Assembly: GCF_002160765.1 (NCBI RefSeq) | Contig: NZ_NFLF01000013.1 | Span: 1 to 64,000 of the forward strand | Source: Lachnoclostridium sp. An138 | GTDB lineage: Bacteria > Bacillota > Clostridia > Lachnospirales > Lachnospiraceae | Direction: 5' to 3' | DNA: 64,000 nt | The notes under the pieces: generated by a model | What the model saw: only the letters and a program-made list of their open reading frames with translations | Database searches by the model: none | Told to the model about the DNA's origin: nothing | In this document: positions 17,108-25,749 of the stretch, one piece after another | Position numbering within the stretch: the stretch's first letter is position 1 | Layout of the letters: each line of letters begins with the position of its first letter | Translations under genes and position numbers: made by a program

Positions 17108-18073
17108 TCATCGTTCCTGGTCTCTCTGGCGCTTCTTCTGCCACCCCTCCAGCAGCTTGATGATGGTCTCCTGCATCCGCTGGGGCGTGTAGCTCTTGGG
17201 AAAATACTTCCGCAGGATGTCAGCAGAAAGGGTCACTTTGTCGAGATCGCTTTTCTTTTCCTCGCCCATAATGACGCGCATCATATCGAGGGTCAGATGT
17301 CCCTCCTGGCTGTATTTCTTGAGCCGCTGGGCCTGGGAGAGAGAGGGGGTAGCCTGTTCGCTGTCCATCGCGTCCAGCAAGTCCCGCTGTTCCTCTTTTT
17401 TGAGGAAAGACAGCTCATAGGCCGGATTGAGGGCGATTTTCTTTTCATCTACCATATTCAGCAGTTCGGGGATCAGCTCCGTCAGACGGATATACCGCTT
17501 GATCTGTGATTTGCTATCCGGGCTGTTTTCTGCAATTTTTTCTGCCGCAGTCAACTTCGGCCCAACTTGGGCCGAAGTTAAATCGGTCCTTTCTCCCTGC
17601 CGTTTGATAGCTTCCAGCTTCATGCGGTAAGCCCATGCCTTTTCGCTGGGCAAAACATCTTCACGCTGGATATTTGCGTCCACCATCTCAATGACGGCTT
17701 CTTCATCGTTCATCTCCCGGATAATGACGGGCATATCTTCCAAACCCGCCAACTCGCTGGCACGGTGCCGCCGATGGCCGGAAATGATCTCATACCCTCC
17801 ATCCGGGTCGGGGCGCACAAGCCCAGGAGTGCGAACACCGCGCTGCCTGATGCTATCCAGCGTTTCTAACATTTTAGGATCGTCGTCCTTGACACGGTAG
17901 GGCTGACCAGCAAAAGGAACTTCTGTCTGCATTGCCGGATAGCCCTTAAAGTAATGGAGCTGTGAAAGCGGGATGCGGACAACGCGCTCCTCACCGGCCT
18001 GCTGACGCTCCTGCTCGGTGGTAAACAAATCATCTACCGAGGCCAGCTCTACTTTTTTCGCGCTGCTTTTCAA
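17108..18073 (-). CDS. parB: ParB-family partition protein
   Basis: A 321-residue ParB/Spo0J-type protein. The N-terminal CTPase/nuclease-like domain contains EIISGHRRHRASELAGL (GHRR box) near residue 96, followed by helix-turn-helix segments (LTAAEKIAENSPDSKSQIKRYIRL) and a C-terminal helical part. It should bind a centromere-like site and partner with ParA to stabilise the excised element. The start is TTG at 18,073, with AGGAGGTG upstream, and lies inside the end of parA (44-base overlap). Confidence 0.9.
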   Translation of the reverse strand: MKSSAKKVELASVDDLFTTEQERQQAGEERVVRIPLSQLHYFKGYPAMQTEVPFAGQPYRVKDDDPKMLETLDSIRQRGVRTPGLVRPDPDGGYEIISGHRRHRASELAGLEDMPVIIREMNDEEAVIEMVDANIQREDVLPSEKAWAYRMKLEAIKRQGERTDLTSAQVGPKLTAAEKIAENSPDSKSQIKRYIRLTELIPELLNMVDEKKIALNPAYELSFLKKEEQRDLLDAMDSEQATPSLSQAQRLKKYSQEGHLTLDMMRVIMGEEKKSDLDKVTLSADILRKYFPKSYTPQRMQETIIKLLEGWQKKRQRDQER

Positions 18074-18851
18074 GTTTTATCACCTCCTGGGTCAGATTTT
18101 TGTACCCCTCGGCCACCTTGCCATTGGGGTCATGGGCAAAAATGCTCTTGCCCTCGGCGCTGATTTCCTTTGCCCGGACAGAATGGGGAATTTCGGTGCC
18201 GAACACCTTGATTTTGCTGCCGTAGGTCTCTCGCAGCAGAGCGGCGATTTCCTTGGCAAAGTTGGTGCGGTTGTCTACCATCGTCAGCAATATACCGTCG
18301 ATCTGGAGCTTGGGGTTGATTTGCCGCTTCACCTTATTTACGGTCTGGAGCAGCTGTTCCAGGCCCTTGGCGGGCAGGTACTCCGCCTGGACGGGGATTA
18401 TGACCCTGTTGGCGGCGGCCAGGGCATTGACCGTGAGCATACCCAGAGAAGGCTGGCAGTCAATCAGGATATGGGAATACTGTCCCTTGAGCGTGTCCAG
18501 ATACTGCCGCAGGATTGTCTCTCGGCTCATGGCGTTCACCAGGGAGACCTCCATGCCGGAGAGCTGGATGTCGGCGGGCATCAGGTCAACGCCTTCCGGG
18601 TGGTGCAGGACACCCTCGCCAGGGCGCAGCGGCTCGTCCATCAGGATACGGCCCATCGCGTCGGACAAGGTAAAGGGTAGCTTGTCCGGCTGAGGGTGGC
18701 CCAGGCTGATGGTAAGGCTGCCTTGCGGGTCCCCGTCGATCAGCAGCACTTTCTTCCCGGCCTGGGCCAGCCCGATCCCCAGGTTCGCGCAGGTGGTTGT
18801 CTTGCCAACGCCGCCCTTTTGATTGGCGATGGCGATGATTTGCGTGTTCAA
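18030..18851 (-). CDS. parA: ParA-family partition ATPase
   Basis: A 273-residue ParA/Soj ATPase with the deviant Walker A KGGVGKTT at about residue 12, the switch ILIDCQPSLG near residue 120 and an adenine-binding C-terminal part. The start is TTG at 18,851 (reading LNTQIIAIANQKGG), preceded by GAGGTG; the ATG further upstream is out of frame. Both par genes therefore use TTG starts. The ParA/ParB pair sits at the right end of the element. Confidence 0.92.
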   Translation of the reverse strand: MNTQIIAIANQKGGVGKTTTCANLGIGLAQAGKKVLLIDGDPQGSLTISLGHPQPDKLPFTLSDAMGRILMDEPLRPGEGVLHHPEGVDLMPADIQLSGMEVSLVNAMSRETILRQYLDTLKGQYSHILIDCQPSLGMLTVNALAAANRVIIPVQAEYLPAKGLEQLLQTVNKVKRQINPKLQIDGILLTMVDNRTNFAKEIAALLRETYGSKIKVFGTEIPHSVRAKEISAEGKSIFAHDPNGKVAEGYKNLTQEVIKLEKQREKSRAGLGR

Positions 18852-18895
18852 TGACTTCACCTCATTTCTGAATTGTTCTATGGCTTCTGGAAATA

Positions 18896-18932
18896 GAAAA
18901 AGCCGCCACTTCAAAAATTAAAAGTGACGGCC
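18896..18932 (-). terminator. Terminator-like hairpin in the parA leader
   Basis: GCCGTCACTT pairs with AAGTGGCGGC on the minus strand and is followed by five T's, about 45 bases before parA. It may shield the element from outside transcription or attenuate parA. Confidence 0.65.
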
Positions 18933-18966
18933 TTTTCTGATCCCGGAATGAAATGCCCCGGAAACG

Positions 18967-18999
18967 CAAAAAGCGCCCAGTAAAAAATACTGAGCGCTT
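18967..18999 (-). terminator. Second terminator-like hairpin upstream of parA
   Basis: AGCGCTCAGTA pairs with TACTGGGCGCT on the minus strand with a T tract after it. In tandem with the hairpin at 18,896-18,932 it insulates the element from rpsI read-through. Confidence 0.65.
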
Positions 19000-19117
19000 G
19001 GCGATTAGATTTATTCTGTTGTATTCAAATTAGGTCAGATTATCTCAAACCAATCAGATGAAAATGGCCGATGAAGGAGCAGAAAAAAGCACCTCTCCGA
19101 AGGGCAAAAAACGGCCT

Positions 19118-19192
19118 TCGGTTATCCTATTTGGTAACCACTTTGCCCTCTTTTTACCCTCTTTTTTGCCGGTTATCCACTTGGTAACCACT
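19118..19192. repeat. Two direct copies of a GGTTA...TAACC palindromic motif
   Basis: TCGGTTATCC-TATTTGGTAACCACT (19,118-19,142) and CCGGTTATCC-ACTTGGTAACCACT (19,169-19,192) are 24-25-base near-repeats 51 bases apart. Each is itself an imperfect inverted repeat (GGTTA with TAACC). They lie at the right end next to parA, so ParB, the recombinase or a replication protein may bind them. The rest of 19,000-19,246 is AT-rich with spaced ATCAAA motifs and holds no convincing gene. Confidence 0.6.
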
Positions 19193-19246
19193 AAAAATTG
19201 GATGAAAATGGGTCTTGTTATATCAAACTTCATCAAACTATATCAA

Positions 19247-19285
19247 AAGGAAAAGCCCGGAAAACCTTGATTTTCCGGGCTTTTT
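19247..19285 (-). terminator. Terminator of the rplM-rpsI operon
   Basis: On the minus strand AAGCCCGGAAAA and TTTTCCGGGCTT form a strong hairpin followed by T-rich sequence, about 20 bases after the rpsI stop. It marks the chromosomal side of the element's right boundary. Confidence 0.8.
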
Positions 19286-19303
19286 GAAGCGTTTTGATAA
19301 AGT

Positions 19304-19696
19304 TTAGCGCTTGCTGAACTGGGGAGCGCGACGGGCAGCCTTGAGGCCGTACTTCTTTCTCTCTTTCATTCTCGGGTCACGTGTCAGGTATCCGGCCTTC
19401 TTCAGGATCGGACGGTAGTCCGGATCTGCCTGAAGCAGAGCTCTCGCGATGCCGTGACGGATAGCGCCTGCCTGTCCGGTGTAGCCGCCGCCGCGTACAT
19501 TTACCAGCACGTCAAATTTATCTGCAGTATCGGTCGCTGCCAGGGGCTGGCGAACGATAACCTTCAGGGTCTCAAGACCGAGATACTCGTCGATGTCTCT
19601 TTTATTGATCGTAACCTTTCCTGTACCAGGTACCAGGTACACTCTGGCGATAGATTTCTTTCTTCTGCCTGTTCCGTAGAATTTTGAATTAGCCAC
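19304..19696 (-). CDS. rpsI: 30S ribosomal protein S9
   Basis: A complete 130-residue uS9: N-terminal [16 protein letters not shown], the central [19 protein letters not shown], and the conserved basic C-terminal tail RRAPQFSKR that reaches the ribosomal P site. It follows rplM by 30 bases in the universal rplM-rpsI operon. The mobile element lies just beyond its terminator. Confidence 0.98.
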   Translation of the reverse strand: MANSKFYGTGRRKKSIARVYLVPGTGKVTINKRDIDEYLGLETLKVIVRQPLAATDTADKFDVLVNVRGGGYTGQAGAIRHGIARALLQADPDYRPILKKAGYLTRDPRMKERKKYGLKAARRAPQFSKR

Positions 19697-19726
19697 TGTA
19701 GATTTCCTCCTTCAACTTTCTCTCAA

Positions 19727-20155
19727 TTAAAACGTTAATACTTCCGGCTTCTGAGCCTGATGATTGTGCTCCGGACCAGCGTATACATGAAGCTTGGTGT
19801 ACATCTGTCTTCCCAGCGGTCCCTTCGGAAGCATGCCCTTTACAGCGAGCTCTACGACTTTCTCAGGTTTCTTTGCCATCATCTCACGCAGGGTGGTCTC
19901 TTTCATGCCGCCTACGTACTCGGAATGGCGATAGTAAATCTTCTGATCCAGCTTCTTGCCGGTTACTTTGATCTTATCTGCGTTTACAACGATTACATAA
20001 TCTCCGGTATCAATGTGGGGAGTGAAGACTGCCTTATTCTTTCCTCTGAGCACCTTCGCCACTTCCGAAGCCAAACGTCCTAATGTATATCCTGTAGCGT
20101 CAACTACATACCATTTTCTCTCGATTGTTGCCGGGCTGGCCATGTAAGTTTTCAT
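19727..20155 (-). CDS. rplM: 50S ribosomal protein L13
   Basis: A complete 142-residue uL13 with [20 protein letters not shown] near the start, the central [12 protein letters not shown] and the C-terminal [17 protein letters not shown]. It is the first gene of the rplM-rpsI operon, with a consensus promoter and a leader of about 90 bases upstream. A good ribosome site (AGGAGG) precedes the ATG. Confidence 0.98.
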   Translation of the reverse strand: MKTYMASPATIERKWYVVDATGYTLGRLASEVAKVLRGKNKAVFTPHIDTGDYVIVVNADKIKVTGKKLDQKIYYRHSEYVGGMKETTLREMMAKKPEKVVELAVKGMLPKGPLGRQMYTKLHVYAGPEHNHQAQKPEVLTF

Positions 20156-20280
20156 TGGTTTTCCTCCTGAAAAATGAATTGAAACTTCTATGGAAAAATG
20201 CCGTTACCGGGGCTATGGCTTAGACATTTTCACACTACGTCACATTGGATTATTATATTATACTTGCCCGTGTGTGTCAA
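20156..20280 (-). promoter_or_regulatory. rplM promoter and leader
   Basis: TTGACA (20,275-20,280) and TATAAT (20,252-20,257) on the minus strand are consensus boxes 17 bases apart. The transcribed leader of about 90 bases before rplM contains several possible stems (for example around AAGCCATAGCCCCGG). Firmicutes commonly carry an autoregulatory L13 leader RNA here; whether this one fits that family needs a covariance-model search. Confidence 0.75.
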
Positions 20281-20361
20281 CCGTTATTTTGCCAATTTTG
20301 CGGACTTTTTCAGGGCTTTTTCGGCCTCTGCCACAATTGCTTTCCAGCTGCGCTTCCGGTC

Positions 20362-20946
20362 TCATCTCCCCGTCTGCCCGTGCAGGGCCGGATGATCCAG
20401 ATGCCATTCCGGAATCTCTGCCCGGTCCGCGGGCGCCGCGCCCAAAAGCGCCGCCCGTTTCTCTTTCGTCAGTTCTTCCTCTTCCAGAAAATGAAGTTCC
20501 CAGGCGGAAGCCATATCTTTTTCCGGATCTTCCGCCCGGACCTCCAGAAGCTTTTTCAGAAACAGCGGTCCCGCAATATGGCAGCGGTACACTTCCATCC
20601 GGTATCCCTGTATTCTGTTCCCGTCATCCAGTATCACACAGACCGGATGGGAAAACCAGAGGGCGTCCAAAAGAGCCCTCCCCGCCTCCGTATGCTCTTC
20701 CTCCAGAGCCAGCGCCAGTATCTGGCCGTCCGGGCTGGAAAGGGACGGAAAGAGAACGGTCTTTCCGTCTGCAAAGCGGATATATTTCCGGCAGTCCGGA
20801 GCCTTCAGAAGCTCCAGGGCAGAGGGCGGCAGCAGCCGGGGCTGCTTTTTCTGGCACTGCTTTCCCTGGCTCTGTTTTCTCTGTTCTTGTCCTCTCTGTG
20901 CCTGCCCTTCGTTTCTCTCTGTCATTGTTCCCGTCATCCTCATCAC
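20362..20946 (-). CDS. Unassigned protein in the TPP-riboswitch operon
   Basis: A 194-residue protein with no recognised domain. The first 40 residues are polar and low-complexity (rich in Gln, Lys and Arg). The rest looks folded: RKYIRFADGKTVLFPSL, VCVILDDGNRIQGYRMEVYR, then AGPLFLKKLLE. The beta-rich centre could be a small barrel, but no family is claimed. Its first codon (GTG 20,946) overlaps the radical-SAM stop, so it is coupled to that gene and likely acts with it. It is the last gene of the thiamine-regulated operon. Confidence 0.65.
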   Translation of the reverse strand: MMRMTGTMTERNEGQAQRGQEQRKQSQGKQCQKKQPRLLPPSALELLKAPDCRKYIRFADGKTVLFPSLSSPDGQILALALEEEHTEAGRALLDALWFSHPVCVILDDGNRIQGYRMEVYRCHIAGPLFLKKLLEVRAEDPEKDMASAWELHFLEEEELTKEKRAALLGAAPADRAEIPEWHLDHPALHGQTGR

Positions 20947-22172
20947 ACATCCAATCGTTCCAGATCACTGTCCGGGTGGTTCCCGCAGTGCTTGTAATCA
21001 TCGTTGGTAGAAAGCAGCCCGTAGCTTTTCCGAATCTCATGAAGCCCCTTCGCCAGGCGGATATAATAATCCAGAGGCGGCATGGGCTGATATCCCAGGC
21101 GGGAGGCCCGGTGAGGCCGCCAGATGGTGCTCAGGAAAATCACGCCGTTCTTCGCAAAGAACTCACAGCCCTCCAGGTTTGATTTCAGGGCCTCGTCCAC
21201 CGTCTCAAAGCCCCAGGGGCCGGCAAGCTCCGCGCCAGCCACCACCTGGGTGCAGACCTTTCCCCTGCCGAAGACTTCCACGGCGTCCACCGTGCGGCGG
21301 ACCCACTCGTCATGGCCAATCCACTGCTCCTTTCCGGGACAGAGCTTCTGAAACAGTTTCTTATCCCAGATTTCAATATTGGGACAATAGCTGGTCAGTC
21401 CCGTTTCCTTATATATATGCTCCAGTACCTTCCGGGAATAGGCCGGAGCCATCAGCTGGCTGGAAAACCTGCCGGAGAAATTCCGTCCGATGGCCTGAAG
21501 CACCCGGATATATCTCTCCACTTCCCGGGAGAAGGGCGGCTCCCCACCAAAATCCGTACCTCCGGAAAGATAGATTTCCGAAAACCGTCCGGGTTCCTTC
21601 AGGGCTTCCCGCACTGTTTCGTACACATCTTCACAGTCCACCTCTCCCAGGCTGTGCCCTCCAGTAAAGAAGGCGCAGAAATGGCACTGCTTTCCACCCT
21701 CCCAGAGGCGGCATTTCTGATAGGCCGTCAGAATCAGCTTCTGAGCCCTGGCTTCCGCCACCGCCTCCATCGGAGTCCCTCTGCTGGTAGTCTTTCCGAA
21801 AAACTGCGGCCGGGGCACAAAATCCACCGTATCGATCACGTCTTCCCCTTCCTTCAGCAGAAATTCTCCGCGTCCGGCGTCCCAGTCTATCTGATAGGGG
21901 TCCCGATAGTTTTCTCCATAATTGATATAGACGAAGGTGGCGTCCCGCAGCAGAATGCCTCCGGGCATCACCTTGTCCGCCGGACGGCCTCCAAAGGAAA
22001 TGCCGAAGGGCTCCAGCTTTCCGAAGCAGTAATCCGGCTCCTGAAGCCGGTCAAGGGCGGCTTCCGTCAGCACGGCTCCGTGCCATACCATACTCATTTT
22101 CAGCAGAACGAAGGGAGACAGATCCGGATATTCCCGGCATGCCTTTTCCCACTCCGCGCGTTTTCCCTGCAT
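20943..22172 (-). CDS. Radical-SAM enzyme of unknown function in the TPP-riboswitch operon
   Basis: A 409-residue protein. The iron-sulfur cluster motif is CRLWEGGKQCHFC (about residues 156-168), a CX8CX2C spacing rather than the usual CX3CX2C. It is followed by an SAM-binding glycine motif (YLSGGTDFGG) and a barrel-like middle (SSQLMAPAY, CPNIEIWD). A further Cys lies near the end (CGNHPDSDLERL). The start at 22,172 is preferred because AGGAGG lies seven bases upstream; an ATG at 22,211 has only a weak site. It follows ykoC by 45 bases and belongs to the thiamine-regulated operon, suggesting a role in thiamine or HMP metabolism. The substrate is unknown. Confidence 0.8.
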   Translation of the reverse strand: MQGKRAEWEKACREYPDLSPFVLLKMSMVWHGAVLTEAALDRLQEPDYCFGKLEPFGISFGGRPADKVMPGGILLRDATFVYINYGENYRDPYQIDWDAGRGEFLLKEGEDVIDTVDFVPRPQFFGKTTSRGTPMEAVAEARAQKLILTAYQKCRLWEGGKQCHFCAFFTGGHSLGEVDCEDVYETVREALKEPGRFSEIYLSGGTDFGGEPPFSREVERYIRVLQAIGRNFSGRFSSQLMAPAYSRKVLEHIYKETGLTSYCPNIEIWDKKLFQKLCPGKEQWIGHDEWVRRTVDAVEVFGRGKVCTQVVAGAELAGPWGFETVDEALKSNLEGCEFFAKNGVIFLSTIWRPHRASRLGYQPMPPLDYYIRLAKGLHEIRKSYGLLSTNDDYKHCGNHPDSDLERLDV

Positions 22173-22217
22173 TCTCTCTCCTCCTGTCTTCTGCTCTTCC
22201 TGCCGGGACATAACTCT

Positions 22218-22934
22218 CTACAGAAACAGCAGGCCTGCGATAATCAGCCCGTTCAATCCCAATAAAAACACAAAATCCACCGGACGCACCCGTGTCCGGA
22301 ACGCCACGGCTCTGGGAACGTCATTCTGAAAGCCCCGGGATTCCATGGCCATCGCCAGGCTTTCCGAGCGCTCCATGGCCTGCACCAGCATGGGAAACAG
22401 CCGCTTCGTGGACAAAGGCCCTGCCTTGACGCCCCGGGCTTTCAGCGCGGCTCCCACGATGCCGTATTCCTCCCGCACCACCGGGAAGAAATGATACGCC
22501 GCCAGAATTCCATAGGCGAATTTAGGCGGAAGGCGGAACTGCTGCATCAGACTCATGACCAGTTCAAAAGCATTGGAAGTGAACGCGTACAGCATTCCCA
22601 GGCCTCCGTAGGCCAGAATTCTGGAAGAAAGCTGCAGAGCCGTGGTCAGATTGCTGGCAAAGAGGGTCCTCTGTCCGAACATGGTAGTCTCCACACCCTG
22701 ATTTCCGCCGTCCGCTCCGAAATATAAGCCTGCGGTAAACATGCCCAGAGCCGCCAGAAAAAAAGGAAGCATACCCAGAAGCAGCCTCCTGCGGTTCACA
22801 CCCGGCGTACAGAAGGTCACCAGCAGGCAGACCGCCGCGATAAGCAGATTCAGGCGGATATGAAAGGTAACCGAAAGAAGAAGAGACGCTAAAATAAGGG
22901 ATAACAGCTTATATCCCGGATTCAGGCTTTTCAT
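22218..22934 (-). CDS. ykoC: YkoC-like transmembrane component of a thiamine/HMP ECF transporter
   Basis: A 238-residue EcfT-family membrane protein with about five hydrophobic segments and the two coupling motifs of this family (KARG in ALKARGVKAG, then MESRG in AMAMESRGFQ). It should couple the YkoE substrate-binding protein to the YkoD ATPase. The start overlaps the ykoD stop by four bases (ATGA). Confidence 0.88.
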   Translation of the reverse strand: MKSLNPGYKLLSLILASLLLSVTFHIRLNLLIAAVCLLVTFCTPGVNRRRLLLGMLPFFLAALGMFTAGLYFGADGGNQGVETTMFGQRTLFASNLTTALQLSSRILAYGGLGMLYAFTSNAFELVMSLMQQFRLPPKFAYGILAAYHFFPVVREEYGIVGAALKARGVKAGPLSTKRLFPMLVQAMERSESLAMAMESRGFQNDVPRAVAFRTRVRPVDFVFLLGLNGLIIAGLLFL

Positions 22935-24418
22935 AAATGCGTTCCTCCTTCTCCGTTTTCCTTCTCCTGCGCCAGCGCTTCCACGTAATCCAGCACTTCC
23001 CGGGCTTCCACCGGCTTCAGGCTTCCGTCTTTCAGAAGCAGTATCTGGCCGGCCCAGGCAGCAGCCAGCTCCAGATCGTGGGTGGCCATAATCACCGTCA
23101 GTCCCTCAGAGATTTTCTTCTCCAGAAGATCCAGGATGAATCTGGTAGAGCGCTCATCCTGCGCATAGGTGGGTTCGTCCAGCAGCAGAACCGGGCAGTC
23201 CCCCGCCAGCATGGAGAGCAGGGCCAGACGTCTCTGCTGCCCCTGGCTTAAAGCGTAGGGAGACATCTCCTTCCACTCCAGAAGCCCGAACTCTTCCAGA
23301 AGTCCATCCGCTTCCTCCCCAAGAGCCGTTTCCTCCGCCTTCCCTCTCGCTGCCCGCAGCGTCACCAGGATCTCTTCCTTCACAGAAGTGCTTAAGAACT
23401 GAAATCTGGGATTCTGGAATACAAGGCCCGCCTTTCCATGCCTTTCCAGCCTTCCTTTGTATTTCCCGACCCCGGCCACTGCCTGCAGCAGCGTCGTCTT
23501 TCCGCTTCCGCAGCTTCCTATCAGAGCTGTGACGCTTCCTTTCCGGGCCTGAAAAGACAGATTGGCCAGAAAGGTCTTTCTTTCGTGATAAAGAGAAAGT
23601 CCTTCTGCCTCCACCATAATTTCTTCCTGGGAAGAAGCTTTCTGCGGATGCCTTTCTTCCAGCCATCCGCTTCCCAGGAACAGACCCCGGGCGGCAAATT
23701 CCTCCCGTCTCTCCTCCAGCTCCCCGCAGGTGATGCTGTTCTCGTCCAGATTTCCCTTATCGCTGTAAAGAATCACTCTGGACAGAAACGGCCGCCACCA
23801 GTCCAGGCGGTGGTCCACAACCAGAAGCGTCATTCCCTGCCTGTTCATCTGCTCCAGAAGGGAAGCCAGCGAAGCGCTGGATGCCGGGTCCAGGTTCGCA
23901 AAGGGCTCATCCAGTATCAGCATCTGTGCTTCCGTAGCCAGAGCTGTACAGAGAGCCAGCTTCTGCTTCATGCCGCCGGACAGATTATGAATCGGGCTCT
24001 CCGCTTCCTGCTCCAGCCCGACCTTTTCCAGAAGCTCCCGCATCCGCTTCTGCAGGTCTCCCTGATAGTTGATGTTTTCCAGGGCAAACAGAACTTCATG
24101 ATCTACCCGGTCCATGCAGAACTGATTGTCGGGATTCTGGAACAGAATAGATGCGGCCTTTGCTCTTTCGGCTGGACCATATTCTGACAGCGGTCTTCCC
24201 ATCAGTGTGATCTCCCCGGTCAGTTCACCGGCATATTCCGGATAAAGCCCCGCAAGGCAGTACGCCAGCGTACTCTTTCCGCAGCCTGAAGGACCCATAA
24301 GCAGGACGGTTTCTCCGCTTTTTACGGTCAAAGACAGATCCGAGAACACCGGATCTGTCTTTTCACTGTAGCGGAAGCTTAAGTCCCTGCAGGACAGCAG
24401 CACCTCCTGCTTACTCAT
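22931..24418 (-). CDS. ykoD: YkoD-like double ATPase of a thiamine/HMP ECF transporter
   Basis: A 495-residue protein with two ABC ATPase domains. The first has GPSGCGKST, LSGGMKQKLAL and LILDEPFANLD; the second has GSCGSGKTT, LSQGQQRRLAL and LLLDEPTYAQD. Such fused ATPases power group-I ECF vitamin transporters. The start at 24,418 is chosen from the ATGAGTAA overlap with the ykoE stop. Confidence 0.9.
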   Translation of the reverse strand: MSKQEVLLSCRDLSFRYSEKTDPVFSDLSLTVKSGETVLLMGPSGCGKSTLAYCLAGLYPEYAGELTGEITLMGRPLSEYGPAERAKAASILFQNPDNQFCMDRVDHEVLFALENINYQGDLQKRMRELLEKVGLEQEAESPIHNLSGGMKQKLALCTALATEAQMLILDEPFANLDPASSASLASLLEQMNRQGMTLLVVDHRLDWWRPFLSRVILYSDKGNLDENSITCGELEERREEFAARGLFLGSGWLEERHPQKASSQEEIMVEAEGLSLYHERKTFLANLSFQARKGSVTALIGSCGSGKTTLLQAVAGVGKYKGRLERHGKAGLVFQNPRFQFLSTSVKEEILVTLRAARGKAEETALGEEADGLLEEFGLLEWKEMSPYALSQGQQRRLALLSMLAGDCPVLLLDEPTYAQDERSTRFILDLLEKKISEGLTVIMATHDLELAAAWAGQILLLKDGSLKPVEAREVLDYVEALAQEKENGEGGTHL

Positions 24419-25001
24419 GGCTGCGTCCCAGCTCATAGCCTTTCAGAAGGCCGGTCTTTGCCAGTCCGTCACCAATCAGCTTGCAGATGAAGCCTGCAAA
24501 GATCAGGGAGCTGATCAGGCGGATTACAAAGAGAAGGGCCAGGAACGGCACGGAAAACTGTCCGTAGCCGGAGCGCACAAAGCTCCACAGGAAGCTGGTC
24601 ACGCAGCTGCCGGCCGCCGCCAGATACATCACTCCTCCGTTAAACTTTTTGTATTTGTAAGCGGCAAATACAAGCTCCGCTCCTGCTCCCTGGATAATGC
24701 CGGCCACAATGACCATCGGACCGAACCAGTTGCCCAGCAGAACCTCGATCACAGCGGCGATCACTTCAGCGACAACGGCTGCTCCGGGCTTCTGCAGGAT
24801 ATAGCCTGCCAGCGTCGCGGCCATGAACCAGACTCCAAACACAATCTCATTCCCCAGCGGAGAGAGACCTGCAGGAGTCAGCGCCGCCGCGATAAAGGAG
24901 GACAGGTAGACACCCGCCAGGTATACGACTCCGAACACAATACAAATCATTGCCACCATGATAATTTCTTTCAGTTTCCAGCTGTTTGTCTTCTTTTCCA
25001 T
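24411..25001 (-). CDS. ykoE: YkoE-like substrate-binding membrane component (thiamine/HMP)
   Basis: A 196-residue integral membrane protein with six hydrophobic segments and the conserved NEIVFGVWFMAATLAGYIL and GNWFGPMVIVAGIIQGAGAE regions of YkoE. It is the S-component that binds thiamine or its pyrimidine precursor. It sits between ykoF and ykoD under the TPP riboswitch, supporting the assignment. Confidence 0.9.
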   Translation of the reverse strand: MEKKTNSWKLKEIIMVAMICIVFGVVYLAGVYLSSFIAAALTPAGLSPLGNEIVFGVWFMAATLAGYILQKPGAAVVAEVIAAVIEVLLGNWFGPMVIVAGIIQGAGAELVFAAYKYKKFNGGVMYLAAAGSCVTSFLWSFVRSGYGQFSVPFLALLFVIRLISSLIFAGFICKLIGDGLAKTGLLKGYELGRSHE

Positions 25002-25007
25002 TGTTCT

Positions 25008-25640
25008 TTACCCCTCATTCGTCGGACTGTTCACAGATAATGTAAAATGCAGAATATAATGGGGCACGGACTGTTCCATCAGCCTGCACACCTCTTCCAG
25101 ATAATCAAAAACCTTCTGCACGTCTCCCTCTATGCGGGTCGCGTAATGGATGGTCTTCGGGTTCAGGCCTTCCGCCTCCGCCATGCGCCACACCTTGGCG
25201 ATCTCATCAATGTAATCTCCCGTTCCCATAGGGTAGAGAGCCAGCTTGCAGAGCACCGGAAAATGCCGGTCCTGGATTTTTGCCCGGTTCGGCGCCTCTC
25301 CTTCCCGGTCCAGAAGGCTGTCTCCATCCGTATCTCCCGGGCACCCCTTGGAAAACTGTCCTTCCAGAGCCATATGTACCTCCGGCTGCCATGCGTTGAT
25401 AAACAGGGCGCGCACAGCATCCGCCACATAGGGCAGCTTTCCCCGGTAGACGGTGGACAGGGCGTCCGACTGGCTCCAGACCGCAGAAGTGTCTGTCTTC
25501 TCCAGAGCGCCCAGAATCACTGATACAAAATTGTCTGTCATAGGATACAGAGAAAAACGGCATCCAGAGATGTCCAGATTCGTCCCTCTTCCTTCCCAGG
25601 GCAGATCGTCGCGGCAGCAGCCGCAGTTTGCTGTTTCCAT
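25008..25640 (-). CDS. ykoF: YkoF-like thiamine/HMP-binding protein
   Basis: A 210-residue soluble protein with two repeated ferredoxin-like halves: GCRFSLYPMTDNFVSVILGAL (first half) and CKLALYPMGTGDYIDEIAKVW (second half). This duplication is the hallmark of YkoF, which binds thiamine or HMP. The ATG at 25,640 is preceded by AGGAGC; the longer frame upstream runs into the riboswitch platform. It is the first gene of the operon and an upper-copy cytoplasmic partner of the transporter. Confidence 0.88.
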   Translation of the reverse strand: METANCGCCRDDLPWEGRGTNLDISGCRFSLYPMTDNFVSVILGALEKTDTSAVWSQSDALSTVYRGKLPYVADAVRALFINAWQPEVHMALEGQFSKGCPGDTDGDSLLDREGEAPNRAKIQDRHFPVLCKLALYPMGTGDYIDEIAKVWRMAEAEGLNPKTIHYATRIEGDVQKVFDYLEEVCRLMEQSVPHYILHFTLSVNSPTNEG

Positions 25641-25681
25641 AAAAATTGCTCCTTTCCTCTCAGAGGAATATAGTTCAGAAG

Positions 25682-25714
25682 CAAAAAAAGATGCTTTTAC
25701 GAAAAAAAGCACCC
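25682..25714 (-). terminator. Terminator of the TPP riboswitch
   Basis: On the minus strand GGTGCTTTTTTTCG is followed by TAAAAGCATC and seven T's, a hairpin with T tract between the riboswitch aptamer and ykoF. It is the likely expression platform: TPP binding would favour termination. Confidence 0.7.
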
Positions 25715-25749
25715 TGATTATCACCGCCCGGATCGCAGACGGCTCTGTC

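Noticed and set aside
19058-19270. A 70-codon plus-strand frame at the element's right end
   Set aside because: It crosses the rpsI terminator and the palindromic repeats, has no ribosome site and shows no family features.
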